Notes: a model not told the origin generated them from the letters alone. 64,000 nucleotides of DNA from CAVQGZ01 sp963712175 (GCA_963712175.1 CAVQGZ010000013.1:13795-77794), one strand, 5' to 3'; counted from the stretch's first letter, positions 16,590 to 25,404 are shown. Program-made: numbers and translations.

Positions 16590-18014
16590 CTACAGGATCG
16601 GGTCCGGGTCGTAGGCCGCCGCGTCCGGGTAACGCGTCGCGACCTCGTCGACCTGGGCCGCAATCACCTCGACCTGAGGCCCGGCTGCTCCGACGAACGA
16701 CGTCGGGTCAGCCATCAGCCCGGCGACCTCGTCTCGGCTCAGGCTCAGGCGGGTGTCGCCGGCCAGCCGTTCGGCCAGGTCGTTCGTCGGCTCGCCCTCG
16801 CGCATCGCCAGCGCCACCGCCACCGCGTGCTCCTTGATCGCCTCGTGGGCTGTCTCCCGTCCTACGCCACGCGTCACCGCGGCCACCAGCACCGCCGTCG
16901 TTGCCAGGAAGGGCAGGTACCGGTCGAGCTCACGCTGGACGACCGCTGGGTACACGCCGAGCTCGTCGAGCACCGTCAGGAACGTCTGGAAGAGCCCGTC
17001 CGCGGCGAGGAACACCCCCGGCAGAGCCACCCGTCGTACGACAGAGCAGAAGACGTCACCCTCGTTCCACTGGGCTCCCGCAAGCTCGGACAGCATGCCG
17101 GCGTACCCGCGCACGACGACGGTGAGCCCATCGACGCGCTCGCATGATCGGCTGTTCATCTTGTGCGGCATCGCGCTGGAGCCAACCTGACCGGGTCTGA
17201 ATCCCTCGGTGACGAGCTCTTGGCCGGCCATGAGGCGGATGGTGGTGGCCAGCGACGCCGGTCCCGCGACCACCTGCACCAGGGTCGACCCCACCTCGTG
17301 GTCGAGCGAGCGTGGGTAGACCTGACCGACGCTGGTCAGCGTCCGGCCGAAGCCGAGGTGCTGCGCGACTCTCGTCTCGAGCTCGGCCACGCGTGCGGGG
17401 TCGCCGCCGAGCAGCGCCAGCGCGTCCTGGCTCGTGCCCACCGGGCCTTTGATCCCACGTAGCGGGTAGTCGGCCAGCAGCGACTCGAGCCGGCGCATCG
17501 CCAGCAGCATCTCCTCAGCGGCCGAGGCGAAGCGCTTGCCCAGGGTCGTGGCCTGGGCCGGCACGTTGTGCGTGCGTCCCGTGACCACCAGCGACTCGTG
17601 CTCGCGCGCCAGCCGAGCGAGCCTGACCAGCGCTGCCACCATGCGGTCGCGGACGAGCTCGAGCGAGCGTCGGATCTGCAGCTGCTCGACGTTCTCGGTC
17701 AGGTCGCGCGATGTCATGCCCTTGTGCACGTCCTGGTGACCGGCGAGGGCGTTGAACTCCTCGATGCGAGCCTTCACGTCGTGGCGGGTCACCCGCTCGC
17801 GCGTGGCGATCGACTCGAGGTCCACGTCGTCCAGCACGGCCTCGTAGGCCTCGATCGCCCCGGCGGGAACCTGAACACCCAGGTCGCGCTGAGCCCGCAG
17901 CACCGCGAGCCAGAGCTGGCGCTCCAAGCGCACCTTCGCCGCCGGCGACCAGAGCCCGGCCATCTCCGGCGAGGCGTAGCGCGTGGCGAGCACGTCAGGG
18001 ATCACATCGGGCAC
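16590..18014 (-). CDS. purB: adenylosuccinate lyase
   Basis: 474-residue fumarase/aspartase-superfamily enzyme acting twice in purine synthesis: SAICAR to AICAR and adenylosuccinate to AMP. Clear signatures are TSRDLTENVEQLQIR, GRTHNVPAQATTLGKRF and the mobile loop GSSAMPHKMNSRSCERV. An ATG at 18023 abuts GGGAGG with no spacing, whereas GTG 18014 sits 9 nt after it, so the GTG is taken as the start; the difference is three residues. Convergent with the DUF4253 gene. Confidence 0.96.
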   Translation of the reverse strand: MPDVIPDVLATRYASPEMAGLWSPAAKVRLERQLWLAVLRAQRDLGVQVPAGAIEAYEAVLDDVDLESIATRERVTRHDVKARIEEFNALAGHQDVHKGMTSRDLTENVEQLQIRRSLELVRDRMVAALVRLARLAREHESLVVTGRTHNVPAQATTLGKRFASAAEEMLLAMRRLESLLADYPLRGIKGPVGTSQDALALLGGDPARVAELETRVAQHLGFGRTLTSVGQVYPRSLDHEVGSTLVQVVAGPASLATTIRLMAGQELVTEGFRPGQVGSSAMPHKMNSRSCERVDGLTVVVRGYAGMLSELAGAQWNEGDVFCSVVRRVALPGVFLAADGLFQTFLTVLDELGVYPAVVQRELDRYLPFLATTAVLVAAVTRGVGRETAHEAIKEHAVAVALAMREGEPTNDLAERLAGDTRLSLSRDEVAGLMADPTSFVGAAGPQVEVIAAQVDEVATRYPDAAAYDPDPIL

Positions 18015-18045
18015 AGCACGCATCCTCCCGCAGTCGTCGTCGTCG

Positions 18046-19425
18046 TCATGCCGCCTGGGCAGGGTGTCGCTCGTCCAGGTTCTCCGACGGGCGGTGCCAG
18101 GACGCCAACGCCCATGTGCCCAGCGCGAACAGCGCCGCGCTGACCCCCAGCACGACCGCTGTCACGACCGGTCCTCGCATGGTGGCGACCACCCAAGGGT
18201 CGTAGAACGTCCACGGATCGCTGAGCACCTGCCCCTCGACCTCGGGCTGGACGCTCACCGCCCCCAGGACGTGGGTGATCGAGCCCCACCCGAGCAGCAG
18301 CCATGCAACGACTCGCCAACGGCCGGGGCTCACGGCCGTCCAGGCGCGCACGAGAAGCGGGAACGCCAACGTCAGTGGCTCGATGGTCAGGCGCGAGCCG
18401 AAGAACCACCATCCACCCGAGTACCGGTTCAGGGTCAGCTGGGCCAGAAGGTAAGCCACCCCGCCGACGGCAGCGGCGCGCTCGGCGGTGGACGCCCGCC
18501 GCCAGGCGGCGGGGAGCCAGAACGCCAGCACCAGGAGCACCGGGTACAGCGCCAGCACGCCACGACCGGGAGAGGCCAGGGTTCCCAGCAGGTTCTCCGG
18601 TAGCGCACCGAGTCCCACGCCGCCTCCGGAGTCACCCCAGGCGACGTCGTCGGCCGACCGCTCGAGCCCGTTGGTGGGCCAGAAGCGGTCGTGAACCAGC
18701 CCGTTGTAGGCCAGCAGCAGCAGAACCCCGGGCACGGTACCCACCCCGATACGCAGCGCCGGCACCCACGAGCGGGCGGCCACCGCCATCCAGACACCGA
18801 TGGCCACGGCTGCCACGGCCACGTGCGGACGGCAGGCAACACCGAGTCCGAGGGCGATACCAGCCCAGCCCAACCGACCTCGGGTCAGCGCCAGCACTGC
18901 GCCCGCAAGCGCAGCCTGGGTCGGAGCGTGCGACCACTGGGTGTCGGCGGCCACGGCAAACGTCGCGGTACCCAGGCCGAGGACGCCAGCACCACCCAGA
19001 GCGACCCGCCGACCCATCGGCAGAAGCGCGGCCCACATGAGCACGACGCTCGCCGCCGCGCACACGGACGCCGCGACGATGCCCGGCCACATGGTGAACG
19101 GCAGACCCAGCGCGCCTGCGACGGCGTAGAAGGGGACCGCGTACAGCACCGCCCCCGCGAACCGGTTCGCGATCACCTGGTCGTCGACGGCGAACAGCCA
19201 GAGAGGCTCGTAGGCCTCGGCGAAGGGGCTCACGTCGGCCGACCCCGTCGTCGCGATGGCCCAGGCGGTCAGGGCGGAGGCGTAGTGGTCGCCGCCGAGC
19301 CTCGGGTTGCCGAACGTGACGTACAGCCCGAGCAGCGCGACGACCGCGGCAACGCCGCCGGCCAGGCGGGCCCACCGCGGCGTCGTCGCGCCCCACCGCG
19401 TGCGCTCGACGTCCGCAGCCTTCAC
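18046..19425 (-). CDS. polytopic membrane protein, possible GT-C type glycosyltransferase
   Basis: 459 residues with around eleven hydrophobic helices. After the first helix comes an extracytoplasmic loop with acidic residues (GGDHYASALTAWAIATTG), as in GT-C mannosyl/arabinosyltransferases that use lipid-linked sugars; FFGSRLTIEPLTLAFPLL is another recognisable segment. No family can be named with certainty. The GTG start overlaps the stop of the YjbQ gene by four bases, so it is the third gene of purD-yjbQ-this operon. A sugar transferase role is inference only. Confidence 0.65.
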   Translation of the reverse strand: MKAADVERTRWGATTPRWARLAGGVAAVVALLGLYVTFGNPRLGGDHYASALTAWAIATTGSADVSPFAEAYEPLWLFAVDDQVIANRFAGAVLYAVPFYAVAGALGLPFTMWPGIVAASVCAAASVVLMWAALLPMGRRVALGGAGVLGLGTATFAVAADTQWSHAPTQAALAGAVLALTRGRLGWAGIALGLGVACRPHVAVAAVAIGVWMAVAARSWVPALRIGVGTVPGVLLLLAYNGLVHDRFWPTNGLERSADDVAWGDSGGGVGLGALPENLLGTLASPGRGVLALYPVLLVLAFWLPAAWRRASTAERAAAVGGVAYLLAQLTLNRYSGGWWFFGSRLTIEPLTLAFPLLVRAWTAVSPGRWRVVAWLLLGWGSITHVLGAVSVQPEVEGQVLSDPWTFYDPWVVATMRGPVVTAVVLGVSAALFALGTWALASWHRPSENLDERHPAQAA

Positions 19426-19829
19426 CCGGGTTCCGCCACGAAGGACAGGCGCACCTGCCGTCGGGGGTTGTCGGCATTGGGGTCGACCAGCACGACGCTC
19501 TGCCAGGTGCCGAGCTGGGGGGACCCGCCGATCACGGGCAGAGTCAGGGACGGGGACACGAACGCAGGCATGACGTGGTCGCGCCCGTGGCCGAGGCTGC
19601 CGTGCCGGTGGACGTAGACGTCCTCGGTCGGCAGCATGCGCTCCAGCGCCTCAGCCAGGTCGGGCTCGGTGCCGCTGCCCGTCTCGATCAGCGCGAGTCC
19701 GGCGGTCGCGTGTGGGACGAAGACGTGGCACAGGCCGTCTCCGCGTCCCCGGCAGAAGTCGATCAGGTGCGATGTCAGGTCGGTGACCAGCCGTGACCCG
19801 GTGGTGACCTCGTGAACGGTGCTGTGCAT
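19422..19829 (-). CDS. YjbQ / UPF0047 family protein
   Basis: 135-residue single-domain protein of the YjbQ family, whose members show weak thiamine-phosphate-synthase activity; the real substrate is debated. Conserved elements are FVPHATAGLALIETGSG, the histidine-rich HRHGSLGHGRDHVMPAF and GTWQSVVLVDPNADNPRRQV. ATG 19829 gives the usual family length; the longer ORF reads into purD. It lies 10 nt behind purD and overlaps the next gene by four bases. Confidence 0.88.
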   Translation of the reverse strand: MHSTVHEVTTGSRLVTDLTSHLIDFCRGRGDGLCHVFVPHATAGLALIETGSGTEPDLAEALERMLPTEDVYVHRHGSLGHGRDHVMPAFVSPSLTLPVIGGSPQLGTWQSVVLVDPNADNPRRQVRLSFVAEPG

Positions 19830-19839
19830 GCGCTGCCCG

Positions 19840-21105
19840 TCAGAACGACGCCGGGCCGGCGGCAACGGCTGCCTGCGCAGCGATGTCACGGCGGTACTGC
19901 ACCCCGTCGAAGTGGATGCGCTCGGCCGCCTCGTAGGCGCGGTCGCGGGCATGCCTGAGGTCGTCAGCCACCGCAGTGACCGACAGGACCCGTCCACCTG
20001 AGGTGACGACGTCGTCGCCGCGCCGCGCCGTCCCGGCGTGCAGCACGTGGACGCCGTCGACGGCGTTGGCCTCGTCCAGGCCGCTGATCACATCACCCGT
20101 TCGGGGGGAGGCGGGGTAGCCCTGCGCAGCCAGGACGACGGTGACGGCCGCGCCCGACCGCCAGTGCGGTGGCTCGGCCTGATGAAGCGTCCCGGTCGCC
20201 GCCGCGTGCAGCAGCGAACCCAGCGGGGTGCGCTCGAGGGCCAGCACCGCCTGGGCCTCCGGGTCGCCGAACCGCGCGTTGAACTCGACCACGCGTAGCC
20301 CGCGCGACGTCAGCGCCAGGCCGGCGTAGAGCAGGCCAGAGAACGGGGTGCCGGCGGCCCGCATCTCGTCGACCGTCGGTTGGACGACACGCGCAACGAT
20401 CTCGTCGACGAGACCGTCGGGTGCCCAGGGCAGCGGGGTGTAGGCCCCCATGCCACCGGTGTTCGGCCCTTGGTCGCCGTCGAAGATCCGCTTGAAGTCC
20501 TGAGCCGGCTGCAGGGGCCGGACCGACTCGCCATCGGTGACGCAGAACAGCGAGACCTCGGGCCCGTCGAGGTACTCCTCGACGAGAACACGCTCGCAGG
20601 CGGCGGCATGAGCGAGGGCGGCCTCGCGGTCGTCGGTGACGACGACCCCCTTGCCGGCGGCGAGGCCGTCGTCCTTCACCACGTAGGGGGGCCCGAAGGC
20701 GTCCAGGGCTGCCGCGACCTCGGTCGGGGTGTCGCAGACGTGAGCCATGGCGGTGGGAACGCCGGCCGAGGCCATCACCTGCTTGGCGAAAGCCTTGCTG
20801 CCCTCCAGCCGGGCAGCGGCAGCAGAGGGCCCGAAGCACGCGATGCCGGCCGCGCGCACGGCGTCGCCGACACCGGCGACGAGCGGGGCCTCGGGCCCGA
20901 TGACGACGAGGTCGGCACCGATCCGCTGCGCCAGCTCGACGACGGCCTCCCGGTCGGCCGGGTCGATCTGGTGAGCGGCGTCGACGTCCGCATCGATACC
21001 GGCGTTGCCCGGCGCAGCGTGGACAGCCGTCACGTCCGGGTCATCCCTCAGCCCGCGCACCAACGCATGCTCGCGACCACCGGACCCCAGCACCAGCACC
21101 TGCAC
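19840..21105 (-). CDS. purD: phosphoribosylamine-glycine ligase
   Basis: 421-residue ATP-grasp enzyme that makes GAR from phosphoribosylamine and glycine. Signatures: VLVLGSGGREHAL at the N terminus, VVKDDGLAAGKGVVV (ATP binding) and VVEFNARFGDPEAQAVL. GTG 21105 is preferred to the ATG two codons earlier (21111): TAGGCT lies 7 nt before the GTG but only 1 nt before the ATG. First gene of an operon with yjbQ and a membrane protein gene. Confidence 0.96.
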   Translation of the reverse strand: MQVLVLGSGGREHALVRGLRDDPDVTAVHAAPGNAGIDADVDAAHQIDPADREAVVELAQRIGADLVVIGPEAPLVAGVGDAVRAAGIACFGPSAAAARLEGSKAFAKQVMASAGVPTAMAHVCDTPTEVAAALDAFGPPYVVKDDGLAAGKGVVVTDDREAALAHAAACERVLVEEYLDGPEVSLFCVTDGESVRPLQPAQDFKRIFDGDQGPNTGGMGAYTPLPWAPDGLVDEIVARVVQPTVDEMRAAGTPFSGLLYAGLALTSRGLRVVEFNARFGDPEAQAVLALERTPLGSLLHAAATGTLHQAEPPHWRSGAAVTVVLAAQGYPASPRTGDVISGLDEANAVDGVHVLHAGTARRGDDVVTSGGRVLSVTAVADDLRHARDRAYEAAERIHFDGVQYRRDIAAQAAVAAGPASF

Positions 21106-21112
21106 GGGCATC

Positions 21113-21118
21113 AGCCTA
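21113..21118 (-). promoter_or_regulatory. -10 box, leaderless purD transcript
   Basis: TAGGCT (minus strand), 7 nt before GTG 21105; it decides between two candidate purD starts. Confidence 0.5.
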
Positions 21119-21188
21119 CGGCGACGCCGCCCCGCGCATCCGGGCACGGACCCGCGTCGGACGCACAACCAGCGCGGTCGTCGGTCGC

Positions 21189-22550
21189 TCAGCCCTCGTA
21201 GTAGGCGGCGATCTCACCGAGGGCCTCGTCCAGGATCGCCAGGCCCTCCTTCGCCTCGGCCTCGCTGATGGTGCACGGCGGCACGACGTGCAGGCGGTGG
21301 TAGTTCGCGAACGGAAGCACGCCTCGCCGCTTCAGTGCCGCGAGAAGAGTCGTCATCGCCTCGCTGGTGCCGCCGTACGGGGCGAGCTCCTCCTTGGTCT
21401 CGCGGTTCTTGACCAGGTCGAGAGCCCAGAACACCCCGATCCCCCGGGCCTCGCCGATCACCTGGTGTCGCGTAGCGAGCTCGGCCAGGCCAGGACCGAG
21501 CACGTCCTCCCCGATGCGCCGAGCGTTCTCGATGACCCCTTCGTCCTCCATGGCCGTGATCGTCGCCACCGCTGCTGCGCATGCGAGGGGGTGCCCCGAG
21601 TAGGTCAGCCCACCCGGGTAGACACGCTCTCGGAAGGTCTCCACCACCGGTTCGCTGATCACGACCCCACCTAGCGGGACGTAGCCGGAGTTGACCCCCT
21701 TCGCAAACGTGATCAGGTCGGGTCGCACGTCGTAGTGGTCGAAGGCGAACCACGACCCGGCCCGCCCGAACCCGGCCATGACCTCGTCGAGGATGAGCAG
21801 GATCCCGTGGCGGTCACAGATCTCGCGTACCCCAGCGAGGTAGCCCGGTGGCGGGAGCATGATGCCGGCGGTGCCGGGGATCGTCTCCAGCAGCACGGCC
21901 GCGATGGTGCCCGGTCCCTCGAACCTGATGGTCTCGTCGAGGTGATGCAACGCCCGCTCAGTCTCTTGCTCGGGACTCTCGCTGTGGAACGGGGAGCGGT
22001 ATGGGAACGGGCCGAAGAAGTGGACGACTCCGCTGCTCCACCAGTCGTTGGGCCACCGTCGTGGGTCGCCCGTCAGCGTCACCGCCGTCTGCGTCCCGCC
22101 GTGGTAGGCGCGGTAGCGGGTCAGCACCTTCTGCCGACCCGTGTGCAGCCGGGCCATGCGGACGGCGTTCTCGACTGCCTCGGCCCCGCCGTTCGTGAAG
22201 AAGACGTGCTCGAGACCGTCCGGCGCCTTGGACGAGATCAGGCGAGCCGCCTCCCCGCGCACGTCGTTGGCGTGCTGCGGGGCGATCGTGCACAACCGGG
22301 CCGCCTGCTCCTGGATCGCCGCCACCACGGCCGGGTGCTGGTGCCCGATGTTGGTGTTGACGAGCTGGCTGGAGAGGTCGAGGTAGCGGTGGCCGTCGTA
22401 GTCCCAGACGTACGAGCCCTCGGCCCCGGCGAGGGTCATCGGCGAGATCTTCCCCTGGGCACTCCAGGAGTGGAAGACGTGGGCACGATCGAGGTCGTAG
22501 ACCTCGCGTCCACGCTCGGGATCGGGGGGTGGGACGGTGGATTCGGCCAT
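21189..22550 (-). CDS. class III aminotransferase (omega-amino acid / polyamine type)
   Basis: 453-residue PLP enzyme. The PLP lysine lies in TFAKGVNSGYVPLGGVV, preceded by LILDEVMAGFGRAGSW with the cofactor Asp; the N terminus has YVWDYDGHRYLDLSSQLVNT. Class III enzymes remove terminal amino groups (GABA, putrescine, taurine and similar) to give aldehydes. It diverges from a patD-type aldehyde dehydrogenase gene, so together they could convert a diamine or omega-amino compound to an acid via the aldehyde. ATG 22550 follows TACGCT at 7 nt. The exact amine is not readable from sequence. Confidence 0.85.
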   Translation of the reverse strand: MAESTVPPPDPERGREVYDLDRAHVFHSWSAQGKISPMTLAGAEGSYVWDYDGHRYLDLSSQLVNTNIGHQHPAVVAAIQEQAARLCTIAPQHANDVRGEAARLISSKAPDGLEHVFFTNGGAEAVENAVRMARLHTGRQKVLTRYRAYHGGTQTAVTLTGDPRRWPNDWWSSGVVHFFGPFPYRSPFHSESPEQETERALHHLDETIRFEGPGTIAAVLLETIPGTAGIMLPPPGYLAGVREICDRHGILLILDEVMAGFGRAGSWFAFDHYDVRPDLITFAKGVNSGYVPLGGVVISEPVVETFRERVYPGGLTYSGHPLACAAAVATITAMEDEGVIENARRIGEDVLGPGLAELATRHQVIGEARGIGVFWALDLVKNRETKEELAPYGGTSEAMTTLLAALKRRGVLPFANYHRLHVVPPCTISEAEAKEGLAILDEALGEIAAYYEG

Positions 22551-22557
22551 GACGTGG

Positions 22558-22563
22558 AGCGTA
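22558..22563 (-). promoter_or_regulatory. -10 box, leaderless aminotransferase transcript
   Basis: TACGCT (minus strand), 7 nt before ATG 22550, in the 94-bp divergent gap shared with the aldehyde dehydrogenase gene. Confidence 0.5.
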
Positions 22564-22644
22564 CGACGGCGGGCGGCGTAGCGTCTGCGCCGAGGGGGTC
22601 ACCGCCGTGCACAAGGCAGGCGGTTCGTGATCGAGGAGCATGGA

Positions 22645-24090
22645 ATGGCTGAGCCGCGGCGGCTGCGCAACTTCGTCAACGGTGAGTACGTCGACACCCA
22701 CCAGGGGCTGACGACGGATGTCGTCAACCCCACCGACGGCGAGGTCTTCGCCAAGGCGCCCCTGTCGACCCCGGAGGACGTCGACCGTGCCTACGCGGCG
22801 GCGTCGGTTGCCTTCGAGGAGTGGCGCGACGTCACGCCGAGCGTCCGCCAGAAGGCGCTGCTGGACTTCGCCGACGCCGTCGAGGCGCGGGCCGAGGACC
22901 TCGTGGCAGCCGAGGTCGAGAACTGCGGCAAGCCGACTGAGCTGACGCGCTCGGAGGAGATCGGCCCGATGGTCGACCAGATCCGCTTCTTCGCCGGGGC
23001 AGCCCGCGTGCTCGAGGGCAAGGCGGCCGGGGAGTACATGGAGGGTCACACCTCGTGGGTCCGTCGCGAGCCGGTCGGCGTGGTCGGGCAGGTGGCTCCC
23101 TGGAACTACCCCATGATGATGGCGATCTGGAAGCTCGCTCCCGCCATCGCGGCCGGCAACGCGGTCGTCCTCAAGCCCAGCGACACGACGCCCGTGTCGA
23201 CCCTGCTGCTCGCCGAGCTCGCCTCGCAGTCGCTGCCGCCGGGCGTGCTGAACGTGATCTGCGGTGACCGCGACACCGGCCGCGCGCTGGTCTCGCACCC
23301 GACGCCGTCGATGGTGGCCATCACCGGGTCGGTGCGGGCCGGGATGCAGGTGGCCGAGGCTGCCTCGTCCGACGTCAAGAGGGTTCACCTGGAGCTGGGC
23401 GGCAAGGCACCGGTCGTCGTGTTCGACGACGCCGACCTCGAGGCTGCCGCTGAGGGCATCGCCGGCGCCGGCTTCTTCAACGCCGGGCAGGACTGCACAG
23501 CATCGACCCGCGTGATTGCCTCCCCGGGGGTGTACCGCGACCTGGTCGACGCCCTCGCCGAGCAGGCCCGATCGACGGTGGCGACCGCATCCGTCGGCGT
23601 GCACCACGAGGACGCGCTGCTGCCCGCGGTGAACAACGCGTCCCAGCTGGAGAAGCTGTCGGGCTTCATCGAGCGGCTTCCCGACCACGCCCGCATGGCG
23701 GCCGGAGGGTCGCGGGCCGGCGACACGGGCTTCCACTACGAGGCCACGGTGGTGGCTGATCTGAAGCAGGAGGACGAGATCATCCAGAACGAGGTGTTCG
23801 GGCCGGTCATCACCGTCCAGCAGTTCAGCGACGAGGCCGAGGCCGTGCGCTGGGCGAACGGAGTCGACTACGGGCTGGCGTCGTCGGTGTGGACGAAGGA
23901 CTTCGGTCGGGCCATGCGCATGAGCAAGCGGCTGGACTTCGGGTGCGTGTGGATCAACACCCACATCCCGCTCGTGGCGGAGATGCCGCACGGCGGGTTC
24001 AAGCACTCCGGATACGGCAAGGACCTCTCGATGTACGGCATGGAGGACTACACCCGCATCAAGCACGTGATGGCGAACCTGGACAGCTGA
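22645..24090 (+). CDS. patD: aldehyde dehydrogenase, probably gamma-aminobutyraldehyde dehydrogenase
   Basis: 481-residue NAD-dependent aldehyde dehydrogenase. It has APWNYPMMMAIWKLAPAIAA, the catalytic Glu in LELGGKAPVVVFDDADLE and the catalytic Cys in NAGQDCTASTRV. The end (EMPHGGFKHSGYGKDLSMYG, then MEDYTRIKHVM) closely resembles E. coli PatD (YdcW), which oxidises 4-aminobutanal to GABA in putrescine breakdown. ATG 22645 has GAGGAG 6 nt upstream, which rules out the start at 22627. A 74-nt hairpin element follows the stop by 28 nt. Confidence 0.88.
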   Translation: MAEPRRLRNFVNGEYVDTHQGLTTDVVNPTDGEVFAKAPLSTPEDVDRAYAAASVAFEEWRDVTPSVRQKALLDFADAVEARAEDLVAAEVENCGKPTELTRSEEIGPMVDQIRFFAGAARVLEGKAAGEYMEGHTSWVRREPVGVVGQVAPWNYPMMMAIWKLAPAIAAGNAVVLKPSDTTPVSTLLLAELASQSLPPGVLNVICGDRDTGRALVSHPTPSMVAITGSVRAGMQVAEAASSDVKRVHLELGGKAPVVVFDDADLEAAAEGIAGAGFFNAGQDCTASTRVIASPGVYRDLVDALAEQARSTVATASVGVHHEDALLPAVNNASQLEKLSGFIERLPDHARMAAGGSRAGDTGFHYEATVVADLKQEDEIIQNEVFGPVITVQQFSDEAEAVRWANGVDYGLASSVWTKDFGRAMRMSKRLDFGCVWINTHIPLVAEMPHGGFKHSGYGKDLSMYGMEDYTRIKHVMANLDS

Positions 24091-24118
24091 CCCTTGGTCG
24101 CCCTCGCCCCGAGGCCGA

Positions 24119-24192
24119 AATGACCACGTTTGGTAGGGCGGGACGGGCCTCACACGGCGTATTCGCTGTGTGAGGGCAGTACTGGCCTGGCC
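24119..24192 (+). repeat. 74-nt hairpin element, copy 1
   Basis: Organisation: conserved 19-nt block AATGACCACGTTTGGTAGG (24119-24137), 12 variable nt, a hairpin at 24150-24173 (CTCACACGGCG / CGCTGTGTGAG when extended one base each side, loop TATT, one G-T pair), 12 variable nt, then CCTGGCC. Copy 2, in opposite orientation at 25331-25404, has the same lengths throughout. It lies just behind patD in the sense direction and could also terminate that transcript. Confidence 0.85.
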
Positions 24193-24229
24193 GTGGGCCG
24201 TCGGGCGAGCCCGGCCGACCGTCCGGCTG

Positions 24230-25195
24230 CTAGCCGCGGCCGTACGTTGCGCGGGCGAAAGCCGCCAGGAAGCGGCGCCGTAGCTGCCGCGGTGCCCGCT
24301 CGAGATCGGCCCAGGTGAAACGGACGACCTCGTAGCCCAGTGCCCGCAGCGCGTCCTCGCGCTGCTTCTCGGCCCAGAGGACGTCCTCGAGTCGAGCGCC
24401 GGCGTTCTCGACCCGGTACTTCACGCGGCCATCGAACTCGGCGATCGTCCGAAGATGATCGAACAGAAAATCCGCCCTGCCAACGAAGTTGCCCCACTCA
24501 TCGCGGATCTCCACCTGGAGCTCCGGCTTCGGTAGACCCGCGGCGGCGATGTGCACTCTGCCGCGGGACTCCCCGACGCTCTCGGATCGGCCGTCGGCGA
24601 AGACCACCACCCGGCCTGCGCCCCGCGAACCAGGCCAGTCCGACTGCCAGTGGAGCAGCTCCCTCAGGCCTTCCTGTGCGACGAGTTCCCGGTTCAGCGC
24701 GGCGTCGGCCGTCACGACTCCGGCGTCGAAAGGGACTCCACGCGCGTGGTCGATCACTGTCCGCGCGACTGTGGTGACCGGTACTCCCTCGACGGTGGTC
24801 AGGTGCTCATCCGGAAGCTGTGCCGCGTGGTGGACGACGCCCGCCTCGACGTGCGCGCTCAGGCGGCGCGACCGGCGCAGGACGTGCACGTGTGAGAGGT
24901 CCGCTCCCCAGACCGGCAACCCGTGGGCGACCGCGGCCGTGACGTGACCCAGGACGGCGGGCCGAGGCAGTGCACGCAAGACCGCCCGCGCCGTGACGAG
25001 ATGGCGCTGCTCGGGGGTGAGCCGAGCCCATCGGTCACCCAGCGCGTACGCGCCTCGCCGCACGCGGACGAACACGCCCTGCTTCAGCAGGCGCTCGACC
25101 TCGTCGCGCGTGAGACCGAACTCGAGGGCCTCACGCCGCAGAACCGATCCCGATTCCTCGAGGACGGGCAGGATGGGCAATCGGTCACTCGTCAT
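24230..25195 (-). CDS. AbiEi-type antitoxin-domain protein with DUF559/Vsr-like C terminus
   Basis: 321 residues. The N terminus (EALEFGLTRDEVERLLKQGV then RVRRGAYAL) is the winged-helix domain found in AbiEi antitoxins of type IV toxin-antitoxin systems. The C terminus, with EFDGRVKYR and ALGYEVVRFTWADLER, resembles the restriction-endonuclease-like DUF559/Vsr fold. Such proteins are common, often multicopy, in actinomycetes. No AbiEii nucleotidyltransferase toxin gene is adjacent, so it is not a complete toxin-antitoxin pair here. It is bracketed by two inverted 74-nt hairpin elements. ATG start; function unknown. Confidence 0.75.
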   Translation of the reverse strand: MTSDRLPILPVLEESGSVLRREALEFGLTRDEVERLLKQGVFVRVRRGAYALGDRWARLTPEQRHLVTARAVLRALPRPAVLGHVTAAVAHGLPVWGADLSHVHVLRRSRRLSAHVEAGVVHHAAQLPDEHLTTVEGVPVTTVARTVIDHARGVPFDAGVVTADAALNRELVAQEGLRELLHWQSDWPGSRGAGRVVVFADGRSESVGESRGRVHIAAAGLPKPELQVEIRDEWGNFVGRADFLFDHLRTIAEFDGRVKYRVENAGARLEDVLWAEKQREDALRALGYEVVRFTWADLERAPRQLRRRFLAAFARATYGRG

Positions 25196-25330
25196 GCGCG
25201 GCAGGATTGCCCGGCACGGCGACCTTTCGCGCCCGGCTCAGCGCGCCCTGTGGATGACACGCCCGGCTGAGGGTGTTGGGGGACGGGCTCGGGTCGCCGT
25301 CGCCTCACCCGCGCCGAAGCACGAAGCCCT

Positions 25331-25404
25331 GGCCAGGCGTTGACGCCCGTCACACAGCGGATCCGCCGTGTGAAGGCTGCGCTGGCCTACCAAACGTGGT
25401 CATT
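25331..25404 (-). repeat. 74-nt hairpin element, copy 2
   Basis: Read on the minus strand it repeats the plan of copy 1: an identical 19-nt block (25386-25404), 12 nt, a hairpin at 25350-25373 (loop GATC), 12 nt, CCTGGCC (25331-25337). On this strand the hairpin keeps the same G-T pair as copy 1; on the other strand it would be an A-C mismatch. It begins 37 nt behind the purA stop in the sense direction. The 246-bp gap 25196-25441 holds nothing else recognisable. Confidence 0.85.

Noticed and set aside
24230..25195. Type IV toxin-antitoxin system
   Set aside because: Only an antitoxin-like domain protein is present; no AbiEii nucleotidyltransferase gene lies beside it.
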